A stretch of DNA of 64,000 nucleotides from Atrina japonica. Taxonomy: Eukaryota; Mollusca; Bivalvia; Pterioida; Pinnidae. The notes beneath the pieces were generated by a model. That model did not search any database and was not told the origin of the DNA. It saw nothing but the letters and a program-made list of their open reading frames with translations. A program made the position numbers and the translations under genes. Shown here in pieces: positions 11,489 to 23,293 of the stretch; position 1 is the stretch's first letter, and each line of letters starts with the position of its first letter. The stretch lies in NCBI GenBank assembly GCA_030159075.1, contig BROG01000251.1, forward strand, positions 772,501 through 836,500. Reading direction: 5' to 3'.

Positions 11489-11825
11489 ACAGTGAGCTAT
11501 GCTTTTTTTTTCAAAATTTTTGTTTCCTTTTTTACTACTTAGATTGATATACAACAGAAAAAATATATATATTGACAGCCATAAAAATTCTTAAATTCCT
11601 ATATATTTTGTAAGATTGCTTGAGAAACCATGTACCCAGTTTTGGCCTTTCTTTTTTTTTTTAATTGCAATTGAAAAACTAATCATTACAATTTGTATAT
11701 GAATACCACACTGAGCCTGACCTTATTTTCAATATATAGGAATATAAGATTTTTTATGCCTGTGTATAGCTCTTATTTGTTATTGTACATCAAGTACAAG
11801 TAGTGAAAGTAGTACCGGTACTTTT
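11489..11825 (+). mobile_element. GGGGCATTAGCTGTG-family MITE, ends degraded
   Basis: Internal words match the copies at 7219-7410 and 11101-11379 in the same order. It ends about 60 bp past the stop codon of the BIR gene (which reads minus), so it probably lies in that gene's 3' UTR or immediate 3' flank. Confidence 0.6.
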
Positions 11826-11884
11826 TATAGTCAACACAACCAATGTCCGTTTTAGCATTCATCATAAGTTCTTTTCTTACACAT

Positions 11885-12012
11885 TTATGATGATATATAT
11901 GGACATGAAGAATTATGTCTCCTGTGTTCATCCATTGGGTTATGTTTTTCTTTCCAGTCAAACAAAGTAATTCCACAAAAAGCACATTGTACCAAATCCT
12001 GACGTTTCGGAT
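11885..12012 (-). CDS. BIR-domain protein, exon 2 (terminal)
   Basis: Second and last coding exon of the small BIR protein whose first exon is 33455-33677. On the minus strand the acceptor ACAATTTCAG ends at 12013. The exon enters in phase 1: G from exon 1 plus AT makes Asp75. It carries the zinc-binding half of the BIR domain: C84-x2-C87-x16-H104-x6-C111, exactly the canonical spacing, with W94 in the usual LFDWKEKHNP segment and the DEHRRH helix before the last ligand. The frame stops two residues after CPYI. The loop between the GFYY motif and the first Cys is longer than in typical IAP BIRs and resembles survivin. There is no RING, CARD or long C-terminal helix in this frame, so the protein is a bare single BIR unless alternative 3' exons exist. 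Confidence 0.85.
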
Positions 12013-12258
12013 CTGAAATTGTACAAACACATTTAGCTGTTTAATTGTGTTTTTTTGTATTATACAATGTAATAGTCTTGTATGTTTTTTCTTTTCAAAA
12101 TATCCTTATATTATATTAAACATGGTGTCTGAGAAACTCTATATGTCTCTATAGAAACTAAGTCATTAGTAAAGACTGTTCTGTGTCCCAATATTCTAGC
12201 AAATACTGCTAAACTTTCGACCCTAAGTCCAATTCATCCATCTTTCTCTCTCTCTCCG

Positions 12259-12259
<1 letters not shown>

Positions 12260-12313
<54 letters not shown>
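12260..12313. repeat. (AT)n microsatellite
   Basis: About 27 AT repeats preceded by a short CT run, near the 3' end of the BIR-gene intron. Confidence 0.9.
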
Positions 12314-12314
<1 letters not shown>

Positions 12315-12315
12315 T

Positions 12316-12480
12316 GGCAAAATTGTATTAAAGGCCACCTCTGTATAAAGGGCATCTGCTTATAATGGTAATTCAAACATAATCTTTGTTAACTTTTTTA
12401 TACTGAATAAGCCTCTTTATGAAAGCCACCTAGCTTTTGTCTGTTCCCTTGAGTGGCCTTTATAGACAAGTTTGACTGTA
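12316..12480. mobile_element. 'AAAGACCACC' MITE, diverged copy
   Basis: Inverted-end element with GGCCACC and CTTTATAGACAAGTTTGACTGTA words. Relatives are at 31739-31882 and 50657-50834. The right end resembles a CAGT-type terminus flanked by TA, as in pogo/Tc1-mariner MITEs. Confidence 0.5.
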
Positions 12481-12946
12481 TATACAAAAGAATGAAAGTT
12501 ATGTTAGTGAAGCGATGAAGGTATATAGATATATATGTAAGTATCTCTACATGTCGACTACAAGAAAGACTCAATAGTGACTTTTAATAAAATCCACATG
12601 TAGTTGTACAGACATAAACATAGAGTTTATGTGTGTACAGTGTTTTACAAAGGGGTGTAACTTTACCCTTACTTAGCTTTAAACATATACGTTTGAATGT
12701 AACTTAGGCCACTTTTACTAAAATGCAAAATACTCTGTGCAGCTACAGTTACCTTTACGTGTATGTGCGTGGACTTATGACTTTTAGTAAAACTCACTAT
12801 AGAGTCAATAAAATTTCTATGAAAATAAGAGCATATGGTGAATGATGATTACATGTGGCTCACCTGAGCCTGTTACGCTCATGTGGTTTAAAAGGAATTT
12901 TTAAATTTTAAATGGTGTATTTATGCCAAACACAACAATTTTTCAG

Positions 12947-13135
12947 TTATATGGTGAAGATTAGTTTTTAATGGTGGAGAAGAAAACCTGGTTACAATGT
13001 ACCAAGAAGAGACCACTGCCAAGTACACTGGCAAACTTTCTCACAAAAATCAGCTTACATTCCAGCGGGGCTTGAAAATCTGCTGACCAAAAGTGAGAGA
13101 CTTCATGGTTCAAAGTGTGACCACAGAGTTAAAAG
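12947..13135 (-). mobile_element. SINE family B, degenerate copy
   Basis: Matches the body of the SINE at 1200-1433 (ACTGGCAAACTTTCTCACA, then CAGCTTACA). The tRNA-like head near 13080-13130 is barely recognisable. It lies in the BIR-gene intron. Confidence 0.6.
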
Positions 13136-13290
13136 TAAACAACTGGATGTAATACTTATAAGTTTTGTACATTTTACTCATATTTCCGATGTCAAGTCCT
13201 TCAACGAACCAGCCTATAAAATATATGGTTCACACATACCAAAAATATATCTGCCAATTTGCCCAGTTCTTGGCCAATGGACGAGTGTAG

Positions 13291-13450
13291 TTTATACATG
13301 TTTTTCCCATTGTGTCCAATATAATCCTAAGCCCCTTACAGGAGCCTCAATTTATGTTTTTCCCATTATGTCCAATATAATCCTAAGCCCCTTACAAGAG
13401 CCTCAATTTATGTTTTTCCCATTATGTCCAATATAATCCTAAGTGCCTTA
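13291..13450. repeat. Three tandem copies of a ~56-60 bp unit
   Basis: Units 13291-13350, 13351-13406 and 13407-13450 share TTTTTCCCATTATGTCCAAT and CCTAAGCCCCTTACA. They belong to the interspersed repeat that was later split by the hAT and LTR elements; its other part resumes at 17734-17812 and 23452. Confidence 0.85.
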
Positions 13451-14183
13451 TACATGTAAAAGCCACAATTTTCATCCAACAGATATGAAAGTAACAAAAT
13501 TACGAAGGCAAATAACATTCAACATATCTCATATATTTGACATCAATTTGTTGAGTGGCTTTTGAAAAGAAGAATGTTGCATGCATTTACTATAGAGTTC
13601 AATGTTAAACTATAAGAGTCCTTTAGGAACCTTGTTTTTCAACCAATTGGCATGAAAGTAACAATATAATGCAAGCACATAACATACAACATCAGCAGCA
13701 TAGCCAAGATTTTAGAATTTGTAAGCAGGGGGTCTAGGGGGCGGCATCCCCCCAGAAGCTGAGCAGAATTTGAATGTCAGAGGATGAATTTGGCCCTCTC
13801 CCGGCATTTGATCCCCACATTTAGCTATTGAGCTATTTATATAAAATATGCATGGAAAGCAAGGGTATCAGATAGCAAAGAATCACAGCCAGCTTTGATT
13901 TTTTTTCTCTTTTTCTTTTTTTTTCCTTTTTAAACAATTTTTTTTATTATTTTTTTTTACTTTTTTTGAGTTTTGTTTTCTGGGAAATGTCTTCAAGACA
14001 CTTCTTTGTTTTTAGTTTTTTTTCTGTGTTTTGTCTTTTTTTTTTTTACTTTTTCTGAGAACTGTTGTTAAGACGTTATGGCACAAAGCTATATAAAACA
14101 ATACAATTTCAAATATAAAACATAGGCCTGAGCAGAGACAGGTCAATTTGGAAAATACTCCAAAACTGTAACCATCGTCCGGT

Positions 14184-16663
14184 TTAATAAGGGAACAGAA
14201 GATGGATTTTGCGGTTACCATCTGATGCAAAAGTATTGATGGCTTGGTCAAAATCAAGTTCGATTTCTGGATGCACATGCATCAGTGACAAGCCATTCAA
14301 CCTGTCCTCTACCATTGTTGATCGAAGGTAGGTCTTTACACGTTTCAGGGCACTGAATGACCGCTCCGCTGTTGCAGAAGTGACTGGCATAGTCAGAAGA
14401 ATCTTCACGGCTGTATGGATGTTGGGAAAAAGTTCACGCTTAGCATGTTGTAGCTTTTCAATCAATGTATTGGGTTTGACATTGGTATTCGCCCACTTGC
14501 ACCTCCATCTGACCAACTCCGTTCGGGATGTTGCTCAATCGCCTTCTGGCAAGTCTGCTACGAATGGGGCAAAAACGTCTGGTTCCATATCGCGAGTTAA
14601 GTCTAGACGGAATCAAGTATTGGGCAAGGAACCTGTCTTTGGGAACTACGATCCGTTCTTCGATCTCATTGGCCATATGATCGAGCATTGGATAGAAAAC
14701 TGACCTTCTCCAGTACTGTTCGGGTGTGTCTGCCGGCATATTGTTTCTATGTTGTTGTCGACCTGCCGTCCTAGGCTTACTTGGTTGTACATCTTGTTTC
14801 TCGGCAAGCTTTAGGATGTCTCTGTAAAGTTCTTGCCAAATATTGTCATCCTGCCTGATTCTTCTGATACTTGCAATGACGGTCTTCGCCTCAGATGCAG
14901 CCTCTACGAGGTCAAGAGTGGGTCTCTGTAGCAAGTTAGAAAGAGCTAAACTGTACTGTAAAACATGCTCTGCTACAACAAGTGCAACCATTAACCCGAA
15001 ATCTTGAATTGCAAGCTTCAATTGTTTGGCATTTTTATCACCATTGGTCGCCAGGTCGTCTAAGGTATCAACAATGATGGAATGTGCTGATTTGAATGTG
15101 TTCAAAGTGTCAGCCGTACTAGACCATCTGGTTTCGCACATGCCCTTAATTTTTCTCAGACCGTCCAGCGCCTCTCTCTGTTCTGGGTCAGCCTGCTCCA
15201 GCATTGTTTTAAACCTTCCTGTTCGTTTTGAAGAATAACTAAACGCAAACGAAACATCCTTTACAATATCAACTGTATTACGGATAATAGGTAGTTGACA
15301 CGATTTTACCACAGCCAAATTCAAGCAATGTGCATAGCAGTGTACATAATGGGCTTCTGGAATTTCAGCTTGAATGCGTGTTCGAACCCCAGAAAGTTGT
15401 CCCCTATCCTTGTCCCCTCATGGCCTGTGTGACTATACCATATTCATTAAGTTTACCCATAATGGTTGCTGCAAGAGCCTCTCCAGTTGTAGAGCTGGCT
15501 TCTGCAAATCCGACGAACCCCTCTTTCACTTTCAGTGCTCCCTCGGTATCAGTACCTACATAACAAAGGCATAACGCAACTTGCTCAGTGGTTAAAACAT
15601 CAGTAGTTTCGTCTGCTATAATGCTAAAGCAATTAGCAGCATTACACTCATCAACGATGCGTTGCTGTATTTGTTGTCCACAAATATTAATCAACTAATT
15701 TTGTATATGCGGAGATAAATATCTCGCATTTGGGGGACTATTCTTCAGATGATCAGCCAAAACTTTATCAGTTTCAGCTCTGAATTTGATCAGGGCAATG
15801 AAATTACTCTTGTCTTCCATATGACAACGGAGAGGGATATTCTGTTTTCCACACAGATAGATACATGTAGATTTCAAGATGCTCTTTAGTATATCGTGGT
15901 TTCTTGAAATTTTATGCTGGAAAGAGGTACTCAGCATCGAAACAACATCTTCCTTTTTGCCCTCAGCAACGGACGCAAAATTTTCGCTGCTTTCTACACA
16001 GTTTCCATGACCAGGTTGCTTTAAATGATGTTTAATCAGAGTTCCTAAGTTTGTCCAGTCATGCACAGGGTCCCGAACAAATGCGTTTTCTGTACTGTTA
16101 AACAGAACACAGTATAATGCAATACAGGCCATCTTCAGATTCTGAATACCTGAGCCAAGGGTATTTGTCTAACCATGTTTTGTTAAATGCCCTATTTGTC
16201 CCGCAAATTTTTCTAAGGGGAAAAACATACGATGTTGGAATGACCCAATTGTGTTTTAACAGGAAAAGCTTCTGTTTGTCATCAACATTTGTTTTATGCA
16301 ATGCCATATCTATGTTTCTGGGCTGAGCAGATTTGGACTCTGATTCCAATGTAGGGGGGCTAACAGATGCAACATCGCTATCTGCAACACTGATGCGTTC
16401 AGTGGCATCTTTTTCAAGACTGACGGACTCTGATTCCAATGTAGGGGGCTAACAGATGCAATATCGCTATCTGCGACATCGATGCTTTGAGCAGCATCTT
16501 GTTCAAGACTGACGGACTCTGATGAACTTTGCTTTTCTATGAGGGGCTCATCAATACTTGTGACGGGACTAGCGGATGAAACATTTTTCGGTTTAGAGAA
16601 ATACTTTGTCACTTTACTTTGTCCCTTTTCTAAATCGGAAGATTTTGTTTGGTCTGCTTTCAA
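14184..16663 (-). pseudogene. hAT transposase relic (TTF-type zinc finger, DUF4371, hAT dimerisation)
   Basis: The relic encodes a cut-and-paste transposase of the kind annotated as zinc finger MYM-type 1-like or 52-kDa-repressor-like proteins. Reading from 16663 downward: a low-complexity acidic N-terminus after KVTKYFSKP; a TTF-type zinc-finger region around KYPWLRYSESEDGLYC; a DUF4371-like part with SIIADETTD; and a C-terminal hAT dimerisation block with SATAERSFSALKRVKTYLRS. The frame is broken several times. An in-frame TAG lies at 15695-15697, a frameshift lies between 15404 and 15324, another near 14460-14520, and others in the N-terminal part. A 90-bp (30-codon) tandem duplication at 16335-16513 carries a one-base deletion in a G-run that shifts frame. 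It cannot make a full protein as read. Confidence 0.85.
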
Positions 16664-17315
16664 CTGATTATGTTATTTGGGAAAACTTTTTTTAAATGGT
16701 ACGAATAGGTAGCACGAACGTGATTTCAACGGTCTTCGATTGAACGCTAAAATGACGCTCAAACCAACTTATCTGTGTCACAGCCTTGTTTAGATTTTAT
16801 ACTTAGTATATGAAATTCAAGATCAACAATGAACGCAGAATAAAACTAGCGTTCTTAGCCGGTCATGAAATTCAAGATCGTGCAAGATCTTGATTCTATT
16901 GTTTATAAATTATTTATAAACAATAGTCAATTACAAGATTTTATACATTTACATAAACATATCGAAGACTTACAGTGAAGAACATTGTTTATAAATGTAT
17001 AAGATTCAACAACTTTTATTGCGCGATGAATTTCATTGTTGATCATGTACTGCAGGATAAAAAACAAACGTTTCCTTTTCATTAAAATAAACAAAAGTAA
17101 ACTTAAAATAAATGTTGCTTTGGGAGGGTTATTTAAAAAATCGAACGTGGAACAATTTTAAGGGTAACACACTAAAGATAGCTAGCCTACAATAATATAT
17201 CTTTGACTCTGGTCGGAGCTACAAAGCGATAATTACCCATAATGGAGCAGCCTATTTTTTTTTTAATTTCACATATTACCGACGTGTTTTATACTTTTGT
17301 GGGAAAGTAGGATTA

Positions 17316-17609
17316 TTGTTTGTTTGTTTATTGTTGTTTAACGTCCCACTCAAGAATATTTCACTCATATGGAGACGTCACCAAATGCCGGTGAAGGGCT
17401 TCAAATTTTGGCCTATGCTCGGCACTTACGGCCATTGAGCAGTACTGCCAGTAGGGTTCTTTAACGTGCCAACACCTACTGTGACACGGGACCTCCAGCT
17501 TTTACTGTCTCATCCGAAAGACAGGAAACCAACCTGTCGCCGGCAGGACTCAAACTCACGACCTCACGATCCAGAGTCGAGCACGCTACCGACTGAGCCA
17601 GGCCGGCTC
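17316..17609 (-). mobile_element. tRNA-derived SINE, family A, with 13-bp target duplication
   Basis: The tRNA-like head is at the right end (reverse complement reads GAGCCGGCCTGGCTCAGTCG). The 3' end is at the left: ACGTCCCACTCAAGAAT followed by T/G-rich tail sequence. Direct repeats of GAAAGTAGGATTA at 17303-17315 and 17610-17622 flank it exactly, proving retroposition into the hAT element. Other copies lie at 38216-38496, 46278-46558 and 57806-58024. Confidence 0.92.
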
Positions 17610-17812
17610 GAAAGTAGGATTAAAATAATTATTTAGAACAGATTACAAAAGATAATCAACAACTAAAAAAAAAAAATTGTCAAAATTATTTATAAGCACG
17701 TGCTTACAGTGCTAATAAGCAGCTACGCCAGTGAACATATCAGCATTATTTGGCATCAAATTGTTGAGCAAAAGTCTTGAATGCATTTTCCATAGGGTTC
17801 AATGTTGAACTA

Positions 17813-17946
17813 CGCCAGTAAAGAATGAAGACGTCTTTAAACAAGTGAAACTTTTATTCACCGGAAACACATGGCCACAACAATGACGATATCCCATAAT
17901 AATCAAGAGTTAGTAAAGGGGGGATAACTCTAATAACGTAGTGGCG
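17813..17946 (-). repeat. 3' LTR (134 bp)
   Basis: Identical to the 5' LTR except for loss of 24 bp between two AATA words (microhomology deletion). In element orientation it carries a GTGAATAAAAG polyadenylation-type signal. Confidence 0.9.
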
Positions 17947-17970
17947 GAACCACTTTTCTTCTATTTCTTA
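17947..17970 (-). other. Polypurine tract
   Basis: On the minus strand the bases just before the 3' LTR read AGAAATAGAAGAAAAGTGG, the expected plus-strand primer region of an LTR element. Confidence 0.7.
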
Positions 17971-18303
17971 AAACAAAATGGGTTGTTTGGCATATGACTC
18001 TTGCTATTACTATTGTGAAAAGTATTTAAAACAAAAAGGTAAAAAGACATGTCTTTTCTCCAATATCTTTGAGTTTGAATAAAATGGAAATGGTTCACTA
18101 GAAAAAAAATTAGGCATATGACTATGCATAACTTAACTTGTGACTTTTGTACAAGTAAATAAACAATAAAGCTTTAGGAAACTCACAATACAGATACATG
18201 TTGAATGTACGAGTCTATTACACATGGAGAGTACATGTATTGGCAGTATACTTTGTATACTCTTTCACAAATTGAGACACACTGAATGTAACTATAAGGA
18301 CTA

Positions 18304-21300
18304 TTAGCCAACTTCATAATCTTGAAGATATGTAGGGGGCTTGCAGGCCCGTTGAGGTCGTGAAAGGGGTTGTTTGTGTGGACTAACGTTCTGAGAGTCT
18401 AAGAATTGATCCGGAGGAGTGGATAGCATGGCCGGTACAGGTTCATGAAGTTCGACACTGTCTATAGGTATTTCATTTGATACCTCACAATCAAGCGGAG
18501 AACTGCTCGTCAACGCTACATCCATATCGTCCATGTCATCACTATCTAAATCCGAAAAGTGATTAGTGTTGGTAAGATTTGGAATCTCAGTCGGTATGCG
18601 ATAACATTCGTTTAGTTTAACTTTGTATGAGTTAGAACGGAGTTGGTTTCCAATGAATTTCTTGATGTAGCACCACTCATCAACGACGGACACAACTATG
18701 TACTTAGAACGGGCCCTAGTTTTGTCTTTGTCGGAATATAAGTAAACGAGATCACCAATAGATATAAGAGGACACGAGTGTGGACTTTTCATGTTAGACT
18801 TTGAGCTGCTGATGTGATTGGACTGGCGACGGTCAGCAGTATGCTGGATGACATCTTTGTCTGCAATGGGCAGTTGTTCATGCGTAAATTGGTCACGCTG
18901 TGTATATAATTCGCGTGCAGAGAGACCGAAACTGCGAATTCGAGAGTTTAATCGGGCTACAGCTATAGAGAGGTTGAGCGGAGTGATAGGACCACCACCA
19001 GGCTCTTGTTTTAAAAGCTCGTCTGTGAGTTCACCAATCGCTCTCTCTGCAATAGGGTTTTTGTTGGGGTTCTTTACACGTCCTATTTCTAAGTTGATAT
19101 GAAATCGTTGAAGGAGTTTATCCTCACGCATTGCCAGAAATCCTGGGGCTGGATCAACACGTATAATTGCACGAGGACCGTCCAGTGGGTGCAGTTCCAT
19201 ACACAACCTTAGTAAATGCATCTCTTAAGGTCTCACACTTTTCATCAGGAATAATAATAGCACATGTGTATGCAGTAACTGATTCACGTAACAAAAATAA
19301 TCAATTGTCGATTCCGTTTAATGACGTCAGCTGCAAAATTAATTCCAATTGCAGCAGGAGGTAACTCGGATGACTGCTCCTTGTAAGCTGTAGGAATTTT
19401 CCGTAGAGAGGCACATGTGTGACAGGAGTCGCACACATGATCAATTGTCCGAGAGATGTCTAAAGCGTAAAATTTACGTTTCATGAGTAGGAGCATCTGA
19501 TGTTTGCTTGGGTGGTCTAAGCGGATGTGGAGGGCTGTAACTAAACCGCCCAGAATATCACGAGGTACTATTATAAGTTCTGAGAGTGGTTGTAATGGGT
19601 TGTTTTGTGGTACAACGAGAAGACCATCCTTTGCAATAGTAGCAACGTTGAGGTAGCGTTTCACATCCCGTATGTTGGTTAACTTTTTGGAGGGTCTCGT
19701 TCCCTGTTTGAGATGTGCATGTACTCGTCTTAAGTCAGGGCACTCTGCTTGAATATTAATCCAGGCGGATCGTGTGCTAAACGGCAGTGCCTGAGGATTG
19801 TCCAGAATATCCTGAATCGTGACGGACCGCACTACGGAATCTTCAGTTTGTATGATAAAACTGCATATTTGGCAGTTTGGCTCATTGCAGTCTGGTGCAT
19901 TTCTGCTCGCGAAATCAGACGGGATATTGGCAGATCCTGCGAGGTGCTTTAAGGTAATTTGGTACCTGCTTGCCACGGACAGAAAAGAAGTGACCCTCGG
20001 ACTTGCGGAGAACTCTCCACGGCTTAACTTGTCAATTGCTTGTACGCATGGTTTGCTATCGGTCAATACATACGTTCGGTTATTAGATTGAATGATATAT
20101 GGGCTGAAGTGCTTCACCGCGCGGCGCGATGCAAAGTGCTTCAATCTCACAGGGTAACCACGTTACTTGGTGCTTACGGAGTTTAGCACTGTAGAATCCA
20201 GCTAAAAACAATCGGTTGTCTCGCATTACGTACAGGGTTGCACCTAATCCACGTTTCGACACAGATCCGTCGGTAACAATCCAAAGGGTATCCTGTGGTG
20301 AAGGAAGTACAATTGTTCTGTTGGAGGACAGCCTGTTCTGAGCCTCACTAAATAAATCTCGCAAGTGATCGGTCCATGGTATTTTGTCCTTCGACGTGAG
20401 GCCCGGCGACAGCATCTTCTAATGGCGCAAGAACATCGGAAGTGTTAGGAATGACACGACTCAGCACTTTGTAAGTGCCTAAGAAAGATCGTAGTCCGAA
20501 GACAGTTTCCGGTACTTTGCATGACGCTAATGCCGCAATTTTGTGGCTGCTAGCTGATAATTGACCCTGGGTCCATGTCCACCCTAGAATCGTGGTTGAG
20601 CGTGGGCAAATAAGGGTCTTTGAGGGGGAGAGGCAAAGACCAGCTTTTTGCAGGGATGACAGAACACGTTTCCAGTTTTTGTAACAACTCTTCGGGAGTA
20701 TCGGCACTGCAGTACAGATCGTCAGCTAAACTTAGCAATAACTCCGTCATGGAGACAGTCTCCTAGGACGCGGCACATGAGTTCCTCCCAGAGCAGTTTC
20801 CGATCCCGGCATACCCATGGCACAACGGGTATAGACTTGGACTCCTTTGAAGGGTGTGACAATTCCACAAAACTTCATAGATGCTTTTGATAGTGGTATT
20901 TGATAGAATGCGCTGGTAAGGTCGGAGATAATAATGTATTTCCATCGTCCAATGGACCGCAGTATGTAGTCTACATCAGGCATCAGGGACGGTTGTGGTT
21001 TGCTGTATCTCCCTACGTCCTCAAACGCGGTAACAAGTCGGTGGCCTCCTCTGGTTTGCGTATAACACCAATGACTCCAGTTCGTCACACTTTTGTTGCA
21101 AGTCTATGAGCTTGTCACGTGAATATTGAGGCAATCTGCCTTTTCGCTGAGGCGGAAGTGTGGGACCCATGTTAATGTGAGACTTAAATTCACCCACTGC
21201 ACCGTTATATCCTTTAAAATCAGGTTCGAACACTGCATCATATTCTTGTAATGTGTTTTTAAAGTCATCCTTGATATCGCTCGGAAGAATGTTGTCGGGG

Positions 21301-23131
21301 TCCAGCTTAACAGCAATAGAGTGATAAGTAGGTTTGTTACTGGTGCCTATGGTCCTCACTGGGGTAGGAACTGTCCTATAGGGTAGTGTTGCATTGTTGT
21401 TGTTAACTTCTGCAGTAACCAGATGTACTTGACACAAATGTTCGTTTTTTTTTTTTTGCGTACAATCTGTGGCTCTCGGTGTGTCGTTGGGAATGCACAC
21501 TTTTCCCTCCAACAGCTTCGATGATGTTGGGCTTTCGGCCAGTCAAGAGCCTGTTTAAGATCTGTACGAGGCTCGATTATAAGAGTACTTTCAGGATGTA
21601 TTTCCTTCGGAATGTTAACTTCAAGATATGATCCTGGCCAGATAACGGTTGACGAGGCTTCGTTTCGGAGCAAATATGCATGGGTGCGTCTAACACGGTG
21701 AACGGAAATGGGTCCTTCCGATGGTAAACCGTAGTGTATGACAGGTCCATCGCCAAGTACAATGTACTGCTTAAATGGACGAATTGTAATATCATTGCTT
21801 GATATGAATGGCATCCCTGCTAGAACATCAACGTCGAGATCATTGACAACAAGAGCTTCCATATGTAAAACCGTACTGTCGCGTGTGAGTTCCAGGTGTG
21901 TTTCTCCGACGGTGGGCAGGGGGGTAATGCCATCTGCCTGGAGGGCGCTTTGTTTGGTTGACTTGATGACTGCCCCTATGTGCTTAGCGACTGATGTTTT
22001 GATCATGCTGATTTCAGCACCGCTATCGAGCGTAATTCGAAGAGGATGGCCCTCATGAAATACCTTCATTTGTGGTGAACGTTTGGTGCTCACACGTCTA
22101 GTTGAGGGTGCGGTACTGGTAGGTTGGTAGTCATCCTTCGATTCATGATCATCCGGGTAAAGGTTTGTATTGTCGGTTTCCTCATCGGAAAATTGTTCAG
22201 ACGAAATGGCTAATCTAGCACGGCTCATAAATTTCCTGTCTGCGGGTGGTAGGTATGAACACTGGCTTAGATAATGGTCTTTACTTGGTCGACCGGACGC
22301 TTGACATAGAGGGCAGATTCTTGATTGATTTTTGTTGGTAACCTCACCAGAATAAAAACGTGTAGGTTGTCTAGGTTTGGTCCTCTGATTGGTACGGAAC
22401 GCAGTGCGGAGGACTTTGGACTCGGAAGTGGTATGAATTTCGTCCAGAAGACTATTTAATGCCTGTGAAATCTCTGGTCTGAGTGAGGCTAATGTTTTTG
22501 ATCTCAACTCTGTACCATATCGTTGTTTGACAAGGGCAGGGAGATCTTTATTTATTAAACGCAGTCACGTTAGCACGATCAGGTTTTCTAAGGAGGGGGA
22601 TACCTCCTCGTCATTGGGTATGTCATCACTATGGTGGGTAATTCCACCTCCTTGTGTTAGTAGGTTATCCTCAATAAAACTAGTTAATCTTTGAAATAAA
22701 TCTTCGGGACGTTCACTGGGCTCTAAGTGTATAAGGTCAAAGTCTAGGAAATGGCCCCCGGTAGACTGAAAGCCAAAATGTAATCGAATTGCTTGCCAAA
22801 TGGTGCTTAAGGACGTTGACTGTTTGACGATTGTGTTGCGCGATATTATAGGGCAGTAATTGGCGATCTGCCCTAACATTAGCTCAAGATGGGCTAGTTT
22901 CTGTGCTGCGGTGCGGCGTGCTGCCTGCGCAACGTCATCGCCATCGTCTTGTAAGCCGCGAGTTGGATTAGCGACACCTTTCTTAGTCCAAACAAATCCA
23001 TCGACAAGGAAATTGGCAAAGTTTGGGTCTAATGAAAGGGTATATTGCAAATTTTGACGCCACGATTCAAATGTGGTTATTGTCTCGTTCTTAGATAATG
23101 ACCATTGTTTAGGTGCTCTGTGTTGCGCCAT
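18304..23131 (-). pseudogene. gag-pol of the LTR retrotransposon, broken
   Basis: Order from 23131 downward: gag (start context GCAACATGGCG-like on the minus strand); a zinc knuckle with unusual spacing CX2CX9HX4C (about 22254-22315); an aspartic protease around LDSGAEISMI (about 22000-22030); reverse transcriptase with [11 protein letters not shown] and an LADDLYC catalytic motif rather than the YxDD of most gypsy elements; RNase H around WIVTDGS; an H2C2-type integrase zinc finger (HVCDSCHTC); and an integrase core with NPIAERAIGEL. The frame ends at 18304. Breaks: an in-frame stop at 22565-22567, a frameshift at the A-run (element sense) near 21447-21460, a deletion-type break near 21050-21090 in the early RT, and further shifts near 20750, 20400, 20150 and 19250. 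Low-complexity acidic and Ser-rich stretches lie between knuckle and protease. It cannot make full Pol as read. Confidence 0.88.
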
Positions 23132-23280
23132 TGTTGAGGCGATGTTCAGGTGCGAGATAAAAATTTCAGTGTACAGTAAAGGAATAAACTGTCTTGTTTA
23201 TGCAAGGTTTGCGAGGACGATACTTCATCCAAACTGTAGGATAGTTGCTCCGATTCTTCCGGAAAGCGTAGGTAAGATAA

Positions 23281-23293
23281 CCGACTGCCACCA
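23281..23293 (-). other. Primer-binding site (tRNA-Leu type)
   Basis: Directly abutting the 5' LTR, the minus strand reads TGGTGGCAGTCGG. Its first nine bases match the complement of the 3' end of animal tRNA-Leu (...GCTGCCACCA). The sister copy at 60557-60567 reads TGGTGGCAGCG, matching two bases further. Confidence 0.75.

Larger units (their letters stand above)
13693..17733 (-). mobile_element. hAT-superfamily DNA transposon, decayed
   Basis: A 4.0-kb element with degenerate terminal inverted repeats of the CAGTGGCGTAGCC type: CAGCAGCATAGCCAAG at the left end, and the reverse complement of CACTGGCGTAGCTGC at the right end. Inside is a minus-strand transposase relic (14184-16663). The flanking DNA on both sides is the same interspersed repeat. 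AACAT ends the left flank and AACATATC starts the right flank, compatible with an 8-bp target duplication partly lost on the left. A SINE (17316-17609) was inserted later. The boundaries are inferred from the TIR match and the flanking-repeat continuity. Confidence 0.8.

Noticed and set aside
11773..12030. 85-codon minus frame over BIR exon 2
   Set aside because: It is a different frame from the BIR reading and gives no family resemblance; the splice-defined frame has the zinc ligands.
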